Below, in pieces: positions 29,821-40,534 of a DNA stretch of 64,000 nucleotides (position 1 is the stretch's first letter; each line of letters begins with the position of its first letter). The stretch is from CBDIDH01 sp965277595 (GTDB taxonomy: Bacteria; Planctomycetota; Planctomycetia; Isosphaerales; Isosphaeraceae): assembly GCA_965277595.1 (NCBI GenBank), contig CBDIDH010000002.1, forward strand, positions 682,001 to 746,000, written 5' to 3'. Under the pieces are notes generated by a model. That model was not told where the DNA came from. It made no database searches and worked only from the letters and a program-made list of their open reading frames with translations. Made by a program: the position numbers and the translations under genes.

Positions 29821-31203
29821 CTGACTCTACCGGATTGCAGGTATTGAGGTGCCGGGTATCCGGCCGGCGACATTCTCGTCATCCTTTTTCTTACCACAGA
29901 AGAGGATGCCGAAATGGACGCGCGACCGAACACCCGGCGAGTGAATCGTGAACGAAAACCAGCTCCGCCGCAACCGCCGCGCGGGGCCAAACAGATCGTC
30001 ATCCCCATGACCCGGCCGCAGTACGACGAGATCTGGCACGACCCCCGACGCATTCGGGCGTTCGTCGACGGATGGGTCCGCTCGGCCCCGGAACTGTTCC
30101 CCGCCGGCTTCGACCGCGGGTATCGCCTCCACGGGTTCGGCCGCGAGTCCCGCAAGCTCCCCGGGCTGAAGCTCCGGAAGGTCGTCACGGACGACCGATC
30201 CTCCTACTGGCTCCGCCCCAGCTTCGTCACCGGCTCCATGACCGGCAGCGCCGATGACCTGGCGTACCCCTTGCTCCTGGCGGCGCATGGCGTCCCCCCG
30301 TGGCTGCTCAGGATCGGCTTCGGCCATGGCGAGATGTACTGGCATCGCGTCGTCGAGAGGCTGGGTCGGAGCAGCCTGGTGGGCACCACCGTCCGCGACC
30401 CGGCCCGGTTGCCCGGGCATCTGGCGGCCGACGAGCATCACGCCGACTGGGCCGGCCAGAAGGGCTACGTCGCGACCACCGTCGGCGGGGGCTGCATCCT
30501 GGGCATCGCATTGACGTCCGCGGCCGATGACGCCCATCTCCGGGAGGCCTACGGCGTGTTCGCGGCCGAGGCGCGGGATGTCGCGCCCGGATACGCCCCC
30601 GAGACGGTCAACACCGACGGCTGGGCGGCGACGCGGAACGCCTTCCGCGGGCTGTTCCCATCGATCGCAGTGGTGCTCTGCTTCCTGCACGGGTTCCTCA
30701 AGGTCCGCGACCGCTGCCGCAAGGCCCGCGACCTGCACCGCCGGGTGTGGGACGTCTACCGCGCCGCCACCGCGGAGGAGTTCCGACGCCTGATGAATGA
30801 GTTTCAGCAGTGGTGGGCGACACAGGCCTGGCCCGCCCCGGTGGGCGAGATGGTGGCGAAGCTGTGGGGCAAGACGGAGTCCTACGCGGCGGCCTACAAC
30901 CATCCGGGATGCCATCGCACGAGCAACGCGGTGGACCGGCCGATGAACCGGCTGTGCCGGCTGATGTATGCGGGCCGGGGTTTGCACGGCCATCAGGGCT
31001 CGTCCGAGTTGCGGCCGCGGGGCTGGGCGTTGCTGGAGAACTTCCGGCCATACGCGCCGCGGGGTAAGCGCCCTCGGGCTTTCGAGAGTCCTGCCCATCG
31101 GCTCAACGGCAAGCGCTACCATGAGCACTGGCTCCACAACCTGATGGTGTCGACCTCACTGATGGGCATCAGAAACCCAAAACCTGCAATCCGGTAGAGT
31201 CAG
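29821..31203 (+). mobile_element. IS with 8-bp target duplication at a repeat-spacer boundary
   Basis: A 1383-bp element with perfect 22-bp terminal inverted repeats beginning CTGACTCTACCGG, flanked by GAACCTTC on both sides (29813-29820 and 31204-31211). The duplicated 8 bp cover the last 4 bp of a spacer and the first 4 bp of the repeat as read on the plus strand. The size and 8-bp duplication fit IS256/MULE-like elements. Confidence 0.9.
29914..31197 (+). CDS. MULE/IS256-like transposase, family not certain
   Basis: A 427-residue transposase-like protein. Likely catalytic motifs are ADEHHADWAGQKGYV, VNTDGWAATRNAFRGLFPSIAVVLCFLHGFLKVRDRC (Asp in NTDGW and the C-x2-H motif of MULE-type DDE enzymes) and NHPGCHRTSNAVDRPMNRLCR. 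The stop codon lies inside the right terminal repeat. Start ATG-29914 has GAGGATGCCGAA upstream. The frame is intact. I could not assign it confidently to a named IS family; an unclassified (ISNCY-type) MULE relative is my best guess. Confidence 0.75.
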   Translation: MDARPNTRRVNRERKPAPPQPPRGAKQIVIPMTRPQYDEIWHDPRRIRAFVDGWVRSAPELFPAGFDRGYRLHGFGRESRKLPGLKLRKVVTDDRSSYWLRPSFVTGSMTGSADDLAYPLLLAAHGVPPWLLRIGFGHGEMYWHRVVERLGRSSLVGTTVRDPARLPGHLAADEHHADWAGQKGYVATTVGGGCILGIALTSAADDAHLREAYGVFAAEARDVAPGYAPETVNTDGWAATRNAFRGLFPSIAVVLCFLHGFLKVRDRCRKARDLHRRVWDVYRAATAEEFRRLMNEFQQWWATQAWPAPVGEMVAKLWGKTESYAAAYNHPGCHRTSNAVDRPMNRLCRLMYAGRGLHGHQGSSELRPRGWALLENFRPYAPRGKRPRAFESPAHRLNGKRYHEHWLHNLMVSTSLMGIRNPKPAIR

Positions 31204-31206
31204 GAA

Positions 31207-34200
31207 CCTTCAATGGGGCCACGACTTTGACGTCGTGGAAGACGATGAACGCGGCGGTCAGACCGGCGGTACCGATGAGCCTTCAATGGGGCCACGACTT
31301 TGACGTCGTGGAAGACGCCTCGGTTACTGGTTCGACGACGACGCGGGTAACCCTTCAATGGGGCCACGACTTTGACGTCGTGGAAGACCTTGGGATTGCC
31401 GCTGACGACGCCCGCGTAGGTGTCCCTTCAATGGGGCCACGACTTTGACGTCGTGGAAGACGTCGATCACTCTGTTGATAGTATATCGTCTGTCGACAGC
31501 TTCAATGGGGCCACGACTTTGACGTCGTGGAAGACGATCGCCACTGTGGCCGAACTGATGGGGCACAGTGGCTTCAATGGGGCCACGACTTTGACGTCGT
31601 GGAAGACGCGCCGCAGCCGATGCTGTCGAGCAGCTGGTCGAGGCGCTTCAATGGGGCCACGACTTTGACGTCGTGGAAGACGCAGGCGAGGCGCGTGCAG
31701 CGGGGTGAATTGCCGCTGCTTCAATGGGGCCACGACTTTGACGTCGTGGAAGACCCAGATCGTCGCTGGGCGGATCGAGCAGGCGAAGCCGCTTCAATGG
31801 GGCCACGACTTTGACGTCGTGGAAGACCTCCCACGGACCCCGAGAGCCTCATCCATGTCGGACGCTTCAATGGGGCCACGACTTTGACGTCGTGGAAGAC
31901 TCAGTTTCCGCCCGTCACCTTGTTCTATGACGGCAACCTTCAATGGGGCCACGACTTTGACGTCGTGGAAGACTGCTCCAACAGATGATCCGCGAACAGC
32001 AACACGCGCTTCAATGGGGCCACGACTTTGACGTCGTGGAAGACGGCCGATGCCGGGGACTCCTCGACCTTCTTCGACGACGCTTCAATGGGGCCACGAC
32101 TTTGACGTCGTGGAAGACGCCGAACAGCAGGTTGAATCGATGATCGCCACCGGCCGGCTTCAATGGGGCCACGACTTTGACGTCGTGGAAGACGCCCGTC
32201 GTCGCGCCTCTCGACTCTGGCGGGCCACGGCTTCAATGGGGCCACGACTTTGACGTCGTGGAAGACGCTACTCGTGAAGTGTGCCGCGAGCGAAAAGCCA
32301 ACGCTTCAATGGGGCCACGACTTTGACGTCGTGGAAGACGGGACTTTCCGGCACCGCCGGGACGGCCGGAATAAGCTTCAATGGGGCCACGACTTTGACG
32401 TCGTGGAAGACCTGGCCACCTCGGTCCTGCTCACCAGGCAGGCGAAGCTTCAATGGGGCCACGACTTTGACGTCGTGGAAGACCGCGCAAGACCTGCGTG
32501 AGTGGCGGAGCCAATGGCCTTCAATGGGGCCACGACTTTGACGTCGTGGAAGACGTCCTCGCCAAAAGCGGCATCATGAACGGCGGTCAATCCTTCAATG
32601 GGGCCACGACTTTGACGTCGTGGAAGACTCGCCCACTTCTACGCCAACCGTTCGGCCGTCACTCCTTCAATGGGGCCACGACTTTGACGTCGTGGAAGAC
32701 GTGTCGACCCAGTACATCGAGGAGCCAAGCTCCGCCCCTTCAATGGGGCCACGACTTTGACGTCGTGGAAGACTCGACGGGGGCACCGGCTGGGAACGCG
32801 GAACGAGCACGCTTCAATGGGGCCACGACTTTGACGTCGTGGAAGACTTGAATCGCTCGTCTGTCTCGGCCTGGCTGCGCGAGCTTCAATGGGGCCACGA
32901 CTTTGACGTCGTGGAAGACTCGCCGAAGCGCTCATCACAAAGCTTGCCGGACACGCTTCAATGGGGCCACGACTTTGACGTCGTGGAAGACCAGACCTCC
33001 CGAGCGGATCATCGTCGCGCGAATCTGGCTTCAATGGGGCCACGACTTTGACGTCGTGGAAGACCCAGTCCTTTCCCGCTCACGCTACAGACGCGCCGCG
33101 CTTCAATGGGGCCACGACTTTGACGTCGTGGAAGACCCGCGTCCGTGGGTTTCTCTGCCAACGGGGTCGCCTCGCTTCAATGGGGCCACGACTTTGACGT
33201 CGTGGAAGACGTGTTTTGTGATGCTTACTTCGCGTCGGCCCATAAAGGTGCTTCAATGGGGCCACGACTTTGACGTCGTGGAAGACCTGCCGACGGCCGG
33301 TGAGAACCGGCTGTACTGGCCCGGGCTTCAATGGGGCCACGACTTTGACGTCGTGGAAGACGCCCGGGGTCAAGCTTCTGATCGGGCGTGAGGCCCGCGC
33401 TTCAATGGGGCCACGACTTTGACGTCGTGGAAGACAGAGAGCCCGCCCGCCTAGCCTGGCCGGCTGGCTCTGCTTCAATGGGGCCACGACTTTGACGTCG
33501 TGGAAGACGGGATCGACCCGGTCACCGTGGCGGCGTTACTGGGCTTCAATGGGGCCACGACTTTGACGTCGTGGAAGACCTTCCGCAAGCCGTGGATGGC
33601 CACGCAGCGGGAGCACGCTTCAATGGGGCCACGACTTTGACGTCGTGGAAGACCTGTGCGGGTTCGTCGTGGCCACCTTGGACGTCCAGCTTCAATGGGG
33701 CCACGACTTTGACGTCGTGGAAGACTGGCCCGGCGTACAACCCGGTTACCGGCGCCAATGAGCTTCAATGGGGCCACGACTTTGACGTCGTGGAAGACTT
33801 CACCGCGACAGCCTCGGCACGGTGCGATTCCAGAGGCTTCAATGGGGCCACGACTTTGACGTCGTGGAAGACTGCGGTCGGGTCCTGATTCAAACCTACC
33901 CGATAAGAAGCTTCAATGGGGCCACGACTTTGACGTCGTGGAAGACGCGGCAAACGCGCTTTGACGGTCTTCGCCAAATCCTTGCTTCAATGGGGCCACG
34001 ACTTTGACGTCGTGGAAGACAGTTCCGTGAGTCGACGATCTGGGCGTATGTCGACAGGCTTCAATGGGGCCACGACTTTGACGTCGTGGAAGACGCGGAC
34101 GGCCCGATCCCCTTGAGCGACGATTCCAGAGGCTTCAATGGGGCCACGACTTTGACGTCGTGGAAGACGTTGCAAAGGCCCGTCTGCTTTACGGTGCTCC

Positions 34201-37200
34201 CGTGCTTCAATGGGGCCACGACTTTGACGTCGTGGAAGACATTACGGGATGCGTCGGGTACTGGCCGAATTCTCGGCTTCAATGGGGCCACGACTTTGAC
34301 GTCGTGGAAGACCCGGGGTCCCAAACTGTCCACCAAGTCAGTGTACAGCTTCAATGGGGCCACGACTTTGACGTCGTGGAAGACGACGGCACGAGCCGCA
34401 AATGGCGGAAGCGCCGCAAGGCCGCTTCAATGGGGCCACGACTTTGACGTCGTGGAAGACGTCAACGTATCGCGTCGATCGTTGCGACATGGCGGCTTCA
34501 ATGGGGCCACGACTTTGACGTCGTGGAAGACGTGAATTGCAGGGTCAGAGAATGGCTCTTGTGGGTGCTTCAATGGGGCCACGACTTTGACGTCGTGGAA
34601 GACGCTGTCGGCCCGGCTCCGCAGCAGCCGCACCCGGTCAGCTTCAATGGGGCCACGACTTTGACGTCGTGGAAGACGCGAACTCCTCGGTCGTCGCCTC
34701 CAAGGACGGGCTGCTTCAATGGGGCCACGACTTTGACGTCGTGGAAGACTGGCGTGATGCGAGCCCGCGCGATGTCGATTCCAGGGCTTCAATGGGGCCA
34801 CGACTTTGACGTCGTGGAAGACCGAGCTTGCCGGTCTTGTCGGGCGCGGGATAGAAGCTTCAATGGGGCCACGACTTTGACGTCGTGGAAGACCCGATCC
34901 TGATTCCGATAATGCCAGGGAATTAAGGAAGCTTCAATGGGGCCACGACTTTGACGTCGTGGAAGACCCTCCCGAAGCCGACTTTCCCCCCGGCGTCAAA
35001 CTCGGGGCTTCAATGGGGCCACGACTTTGACGTCGTGGAAGACTCATGAACGGGCCTGCAAAAATCACGGCGGAAGACCTGGCTTCAATGGGGCCACGAC
35101 TTTGACGTCGTGGAAGACTGCTGGTGATTGATGACTTCGCCCGAACCAACGACGAGCTTCAATGGGGCCACGACTTTGACGTCGTGGAAGACTCCTCAAT
35201 GCGGAGCTGATCGCTCGCGACAAGGAGCTTCAATGGGGCCACGACTTTGACGTCGTGGAAGACGCGGTGACTGTTGGAACTTCGGCTCGATCGCCTTGCT
35301 TGCTTCAATGGGGCCACGACTTTGACGTCGTGGAAGACTGGTCGTTGCCCGTAAACTGCCCAAGGCGAAAGTGCTTCAATGGGGCCACGACTTTGACGTC
35401 GTGGAAGACGCGGCCCTTCAAAAACCACCCCCGCCCGTCAAAAAAGCTTCAATGGGGCCACGACTTTGACGTCGTGGAAGACATCGCCAACCTCGGGATG
35501 GCCCTCGTCGAGTTCCTCAAGCTTCAATGGGGCCACGACTTTGACGTCGTGGAAGACGTGGTGCGGTTCGCCAGCGCCGAGCCGCTGCTTGAGGCTTCAA
35601 TGGGGCCACGACTTTGACGTCGTGGAAGACCGATTCACTCCCGGCCAGCGATGGCGGTTCACCAGGCTTCAATGGGGCCACGACTTTGACGTCGTGGAAG
35701 ACATGACGACTACTGGGCCGCCGTCCGCGACTATCAGCTTCAATGGGGCCACGACTTTGACGTCGTGGAAGACGAAGCCAGCCACCGATCAGACGGCCGC
35801 CTCGGCCGCAGCTTCAATGGGGCCACGACTTTGACGTCGTGGAAGACCCCCAGCGCGACCGCGACGATAACCGACGCCGTGAACATGCTTCAATGGGGCC
35901 ACGACTTTGACGTCGTGGAAGACGCGGCCGCGACGCGTCGCGTGTGACCGGTGGGTCGCTTCAATGGGGCCACGACTTTGACGTCGTGGAAGACCTCGGC
36001 CGCGGTCGCGAAGGAGAAGGCGGAGGAAATCGCTTCAATGGGGCCACGACTTTGACGTCGTGGAAGACCGGATCTTGATGGGGCCGCCGTCGGCACGCTG
36101 GATGCTTCAATGGGGCCACGACTTTGACGTCGTGGAAGACGGTAACGCCCGACGCCCTCACGACCTGGCCGGGGTCGCTTCAATGGGGCCACGACTTTGA
36201 CGTCGTGGAAGACGCCGTCTACGCGGCCGACCTGCTCGACTCGGTGAAGCTTCAATGGGGCCACGACTTTGACGTCGTGGAAGACGCGCAGTGGCAAAAG
36301 GCCATTTACAACGCGCTCTCGGCTTCAATGGGGCCACGACTTTGACGTCGTGGAAGACCAGAGCGACATCCGGCCAGTGACAGGGCTGTTCCGGCTTCAA
36401 TGGGGCCACGACTTTGACGTCGTGGAAGACAGGCTGATACTAGTTGCTCACCACAGCCTCCCCGTCGCTTCAATGGGGCCACGACTTTGACGTCGTGGAA
36501 GACGCGATCGTGACCGATCCGCCTTATGGCACGGAGGCCGCGCTTCAATGGGGCCACGACTTTGACGTCGTGGAAGACCCCAGACGCCGTCTTTTGTTGT
36601 TACGCGCCCACGTAGCTTCAATGGGGCCACGACTTTGACGTCGTGGAAGACGAGGGCCTGGACGCTCTCTCGCCATCGCGTGATCGTGCTTCAATGGGGC
36701 CACGACTTTGACGTCGTGGAAGACCAGACCCCTGCTAAGGACTCCTGACAATGGCTAGCCGGCTTCAATGGGGCCACGACTTTGACGTCGTGGAAGACGC
36801 GGCCATCGGTCAATCTCTCCGCCGGTTGGGTGGGCTTCAATGGGGCCACGACTTTGACGTCGTGGAAGACCTGCGTCACCTCCTCCGTGCGCGACGGCGC
36901 AGTGGACGCTTCAATGGGGCCACGACTTTGACGTCGTGGAAGACGGAGTCCCTTGGCTTTCCCGTGCCGGCCCTCTCTGCTGCTTCAATGGGGCCACGAC
37001 TTTGACGTCGTGGAAGACTCCATTTTGTGCAAGAGGGTCGCGTGATAGTCCAGGCTTCAATGGGGCCACGACTTTGACGTCGTGGAAGACAGGGGCCGCC
37101 TACGACCCGTCGACCGGGGCAAACGAGCTTCAATGGGGCCACGACTTTGACGTCGTGGAAGACTCGACATGGTCAAGCGCCTCGATAAGTGGGGGCAACG

Positions 37201-38549
37201 GCTTCAATGGGGCCACGACTTTGACGTCGTGGAAGACCCGAGACGGACGCCGCGAACAAGGGCGTTAACCCGCTTCAATGGGGCCACGACTTTGACGTCG
37301 TGGAAGACTTGAAGTTCAGAATGAGGGAAATCGGCTGTCCGTGCTTCAATGGGGCCACGACTTTGACGTCGTGGAAGACAGGGCCGCTCGACGAGGCGGC
37401 CGGGGCCTTCGCGGCGGCTTCAATGGGGCCACGACTTTGACGTCGTGGAAGACGCCGCGAGACGAGCCGCCTGACATGAGCAACCTCCTGCTTCAATGGG
37501 GCCACGACTTTGACGTCGTGGAAGACATGCCGATGTGCATCCAACCGACGACGGGCCTGCCCGAGCTTCAATGGGGCCACGACTTTGACGTCGTGGAAGA
37601 CGACCCCGACGCCGCGCTGGTGGATCTCGGCTTGAAGCTTCAATGGGGCCACGACTTTGACGTCGTGGAAGACACGGAATATCAACCGACGGTTTACGGG
37701 CGTTCGAAGAGCTTCAATGGGGCCACGACTTTGACGTCGTGGAAGACCCCCCGAAGGACGGCCGCGAATTGACCCGTCGCCTGGCTTCAATGGGGCCACG
37801 ACTTTGACGTCGTGGAAGACACGCCGCGCGAAAGGGCGTTGATCCCAAAATCAACGCTTCAATGGGGCCACGACTTTGACGTCGTGGAAGACCGTACCTC
37901 AAACTGTTCTCGGAAGCGAGATCCGACCTGCTTCAATGGGGCCACGACTTTGACGTCGTGGAAGACGGCGCGAAGTGAATCAGTTGTTGCGGCTGAAGTT
38001 GCTTCAATGGGGCCACGACTTTGACGTCGTGGAAGACCGGGCGACGTGCGAGTTCATCTCGGCGATCTCGACCGCTTCAATGGGGCCACGACTTTGACGT
38101 CGTGGAAGACGGCCAGGTCGCTGAATCGCGCGAGCGTCCCCGTGCCGCTTCAATGGGGCCACGACTTTGACGTCGTGGAAGACGCGGACGAAGCAAAGAC
38201 CCATTGAGCGCTCCTGCGGTGCTTCAATGGGGCCACGACTTTGACGTCGTGGAAGACTCTGACCGAGAGTTGCGGGGACTTCCCTTACCGCCCTGCTTCA
38301 ATGGGGCCACGACTTTGACGTCGTGGAAGACGAGCGGCGGTTCGGGCATTTGATCACCCCAGCAGCGGCTTCAATGGGGCCACGACTTTGACGTCGTGGA
38401 AGACACGCTTGCCCCTGGCTGGGGGCGCGCCGGCTTCGCGCTTCAATGGGGCCACGACTTTGACGTCGTGGAAGACCGTGATACGCGTATCGAGATTTTG
38501 CGATTTCTTCATGCTTCAATGGGGCCACGACTTTGACGTCGTGGAAGAC
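31207..38549 (-). CRISPR. CRISPR array block C (leader-proximal, 101 repeats)
   Basis: 101 repeats counted by eye, the same unit as blocks A and B, with nearly no sequence variation. Spacers are mostly 35-37 nt. The 37th base (first base after ATTGAAG in crRNA sense) is C in most units but G in 31207-31425, 31939 and 32519-32738. The end at 38549 faces csb2 and has an intact repeat next to non-repeat DNA, as expected for the leader side. This block should be the only one transcribed directly from the leader now that two IS interrupt the array. Confidence 0.97.
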
Positions 38550-38923
38550 GGCCGGCCTCGTGACTCCCGCTCTTGTAACAACTTACGAGGCCTTCCGCGA
38601 GAGGTTGGGCTCGAAGACCGATTGGTGAGTCGTTCGAAACCTTGTCCAGGAACAGAACTCTTGGATAATTCGCGAGTTGCGTCACGCGAGAGGGGATCAT
38701 GGGCCATTTTTGTTCTAACTTCCGTCTTGCCAAGGAGCTTGGAGCGCAAACTCGTACATTGCATGATTCTACCACCCTGGCTCTCGCGGAGAGAACGGGC
38801 AGATCAGCTCTGTCGTCCGTGAAGGTGCGGGTGCGATCCATCGGTTCACAATGAAAAATTGCGGCGGAGCTAGCTGAAGCTCGATACCCGGCGTTCGGTC
38901 GGTCTTCATTGAGGGAGCAATGG
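38550..38923 (-). promoter_or_regulatory. Putative CRISPR leader
   Basis: A 374-bp non-coding stretch between the first repeat and the csb2 stop. In the minus orientation it would carry the array promoter and the integration signal for new spacers. AT-rich patches (around 38655-38665 and 38705-38722) could hold promoter elements, but I cannot define -35/-10 boxes. Antisense open frames here are not supported as genes. Confidence 0.6.
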
Positions 38924-40522
38924 TCAGTCGATGCGAACGAAGAGGCCGAGACCGAAATGGCTGGAGTGACCGAGGCAAATGGGGCCTGAGACTGGCTCGG
39001 CGAAGCGGAGAAGGATGCCGGTGGCGGGGCGCTGTCCGCCGTCATCACCTGGCTTGGGCCGGGCGCGGCGAAACTGGAGGGGTCGGAGGCGCTTGGGGCC
39101 GATCTCTCCGAACGGCTCGATCTCGATGCGATCCGGCGAGGGCAGTTCGGGGTGCCGATGGGCAAGTCGGCCCCACTCCTCGCGTAGGACTTCGACAAGA
39201 AAGGCCGATCGATTCTCATGACCGAGCAATTCGGGCCGATCTCTCTTCTGGCCTCGACTCTTGGGATGTCTTGTCGCGAGAAAGGGTGTGGCGGACACCC
39301 ACACATTGGAGTTCCCGAAGAGCGGGGATTGCTCAAAATCACCAGACTGGCCTAAGCCGACAAGGAGGAGCGAGAGTTTGCGCTCATCGAGTTTGAGGCG
39401 GCGAAGCGAGTCGATGGCTCGGATTTCGTCGGTATCAAAACCACGACGGGAGTAGATTGTGACGTGGTCGAGACGCCCGTCACCATCTTCATCGATGGGT
39501 AGGTAATAGGCGTGCGAGTGGTCGTCGCGGAGTGGTTCACCCGTCGGAGCTTTGCCGGAAAAGTTCTCCGACTTGAAGCGCTCGGTGTTGTCAGGGATTG
39601 TCTGACCATCATACCGCTCTCGCCGCCGAACCTTCTCATAGCTGCTCATGATGGCCCGACGCATTTGATCAGCGACCAAGACAGTGTCTTGCACGAGGGG
39701 CAGTACGGGGCCGTCCAATGCAAACCGGGCGACCGTGTACCGATTCGGCGAGCTCAACGGACGGCGTTCTTTCTCCGGAGTGGAAGTGGAGCGTTGGTCG
39801 GGACGAGTGTACATTTCCCATTTTGCGCCGGGGACTTGGGACCATTTCCGTTCATGGATGGTCTCTGTGTCCAGGCACAAATGCCAACGGGGGCAATCAA
39901 AAAGATATTCTCGCGGATTCAATCCTTTCTTCAACTTTTTTGGGTCATGCGTCGTGTAATACTCACTGCCAAAGGCGGTAAAAGGGTCAAGGCAGAACAC
40001 GGGGACGGGGTTCGGATCATCGGGTTCGGCTGGTCCAAGTGGTAACTTCACCGCGCCCTCAAACAACTCGGCATGAACCCAGCTTTCGGCTCGTCCGAGG
40101 AAGGAGAGGTTTTCGAGCAGCTTGCCTAGTACAACTCTGTCGTCAGAATTAAGTTCAGCATCAAGCCAACCGACGAACAGTTTCGCATCACGGTTGATGC
40201 TGACGAACGTGTCAAAGACGAGGGTTGTACCACCGCCTGTGATTTCTCTCGGTGACTTCTTTCCTAGGGGCATGTAGTGCCTGGTGTGGGCAACGCGGAA
40301 CGGCGGCAAATGGAACCTGGGCGGGGATAGGAGCGATTCGAGGATTCGTCGAATCTGCTGTTCAGACAGATCCGGAGAGGTGCGTTGCCAGACCGCGATG
40401 AGCGCCCGAAGGAGCCGCCACGGAGACAACGGCCATTCCGGAACGCCCTCGTTCACATGCCGACCCCAGGGAGTGGCGTGATAGCGCCCGGCAGGAAATG
40501 TGAGTTTGATAATGACGGCCAT
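38924..40522 (-). CDS. csb2: Type I-G Cas5-Cas6 fusion protein Csb2
   Basis: A 532-residue protein of the GSU0054/Csb2 family, which in subtype I-G combines the Cas5 role (holding the crRNA 5' handle) with Cas6 crRNA processing. The N-terminus (VIIKLTFPAGRYHATPWGRHVNEG...EWPLSPWRLLRALIAVW) is the Csb2 signature. SHAYYLPIDEDGDGRLDHVTIYSRRGF and VSATPFLATRHPKSRG lie in the RAMP core, and a glycine-rich loop SHFGLGLF closes the C-terminus. It is the last cas gene, 12 bp after csb1, with the CRISPR leader directly downstream. Confidence 0.9.
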   Translation of the reverse strand: MAVIIKLTFPAGRYHATPWGRHVNEGVPEWPLSPWRLLRALIAVWQRTSPDLSEQQIRRILESLLSPPRFHLPPFRVAHTRHYMPLGKKSPREITGGGTTLVFDTFVSINRDAKLFVGWLDAELNSDDRVVLGKLLENLSFLGRAESWVHAELFEGAVKLPLGPAEPDDPNPVPVFCLDPFTAFGSEYYTTHDPKKLKKGLNPREYLFDCPRWHLCLDTETIHERKWSQVPGAKWEMYTRPDQRSTSTPEKERRPLSSPNRYTVARFALDGPVLPLVQDTVLVADQMRRAIMSSYEKVRRRERYDGQTIPDNTERFKSENFSGKAPTGEPLRDDHSHAYYLPIDEDGDGRLDHVTIYSRRGFDTDEIRAIDSLRRLKLDERKLSLLLVGLGQSGDFEQSPLFGNSNVWVSATPFLATRHPKSRGQKRDRPELLGHENRSAFLVEVLREEWGRLAHRHPELPSPDRIEIEPFGEIGPKRLRPLQFRRARPKPGDDGGQRPATGILLRFAEPVSGPICLGHSSHFGLGLFVRID

Positions 40523-40534
40523 GTGAGATGACTC

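Noticed and set aside
23445..38549. Many 60-200-codon open frames through the arrays with repeated FNGATTLTSWKT, LQWGHDFDVVED or VFHDVKVVAPLK segments
   Set aside because: They are translations of the CRISPR repeat in different frames; the 73-bp repeat-spacer structure explains them and no start sites or family features exist.
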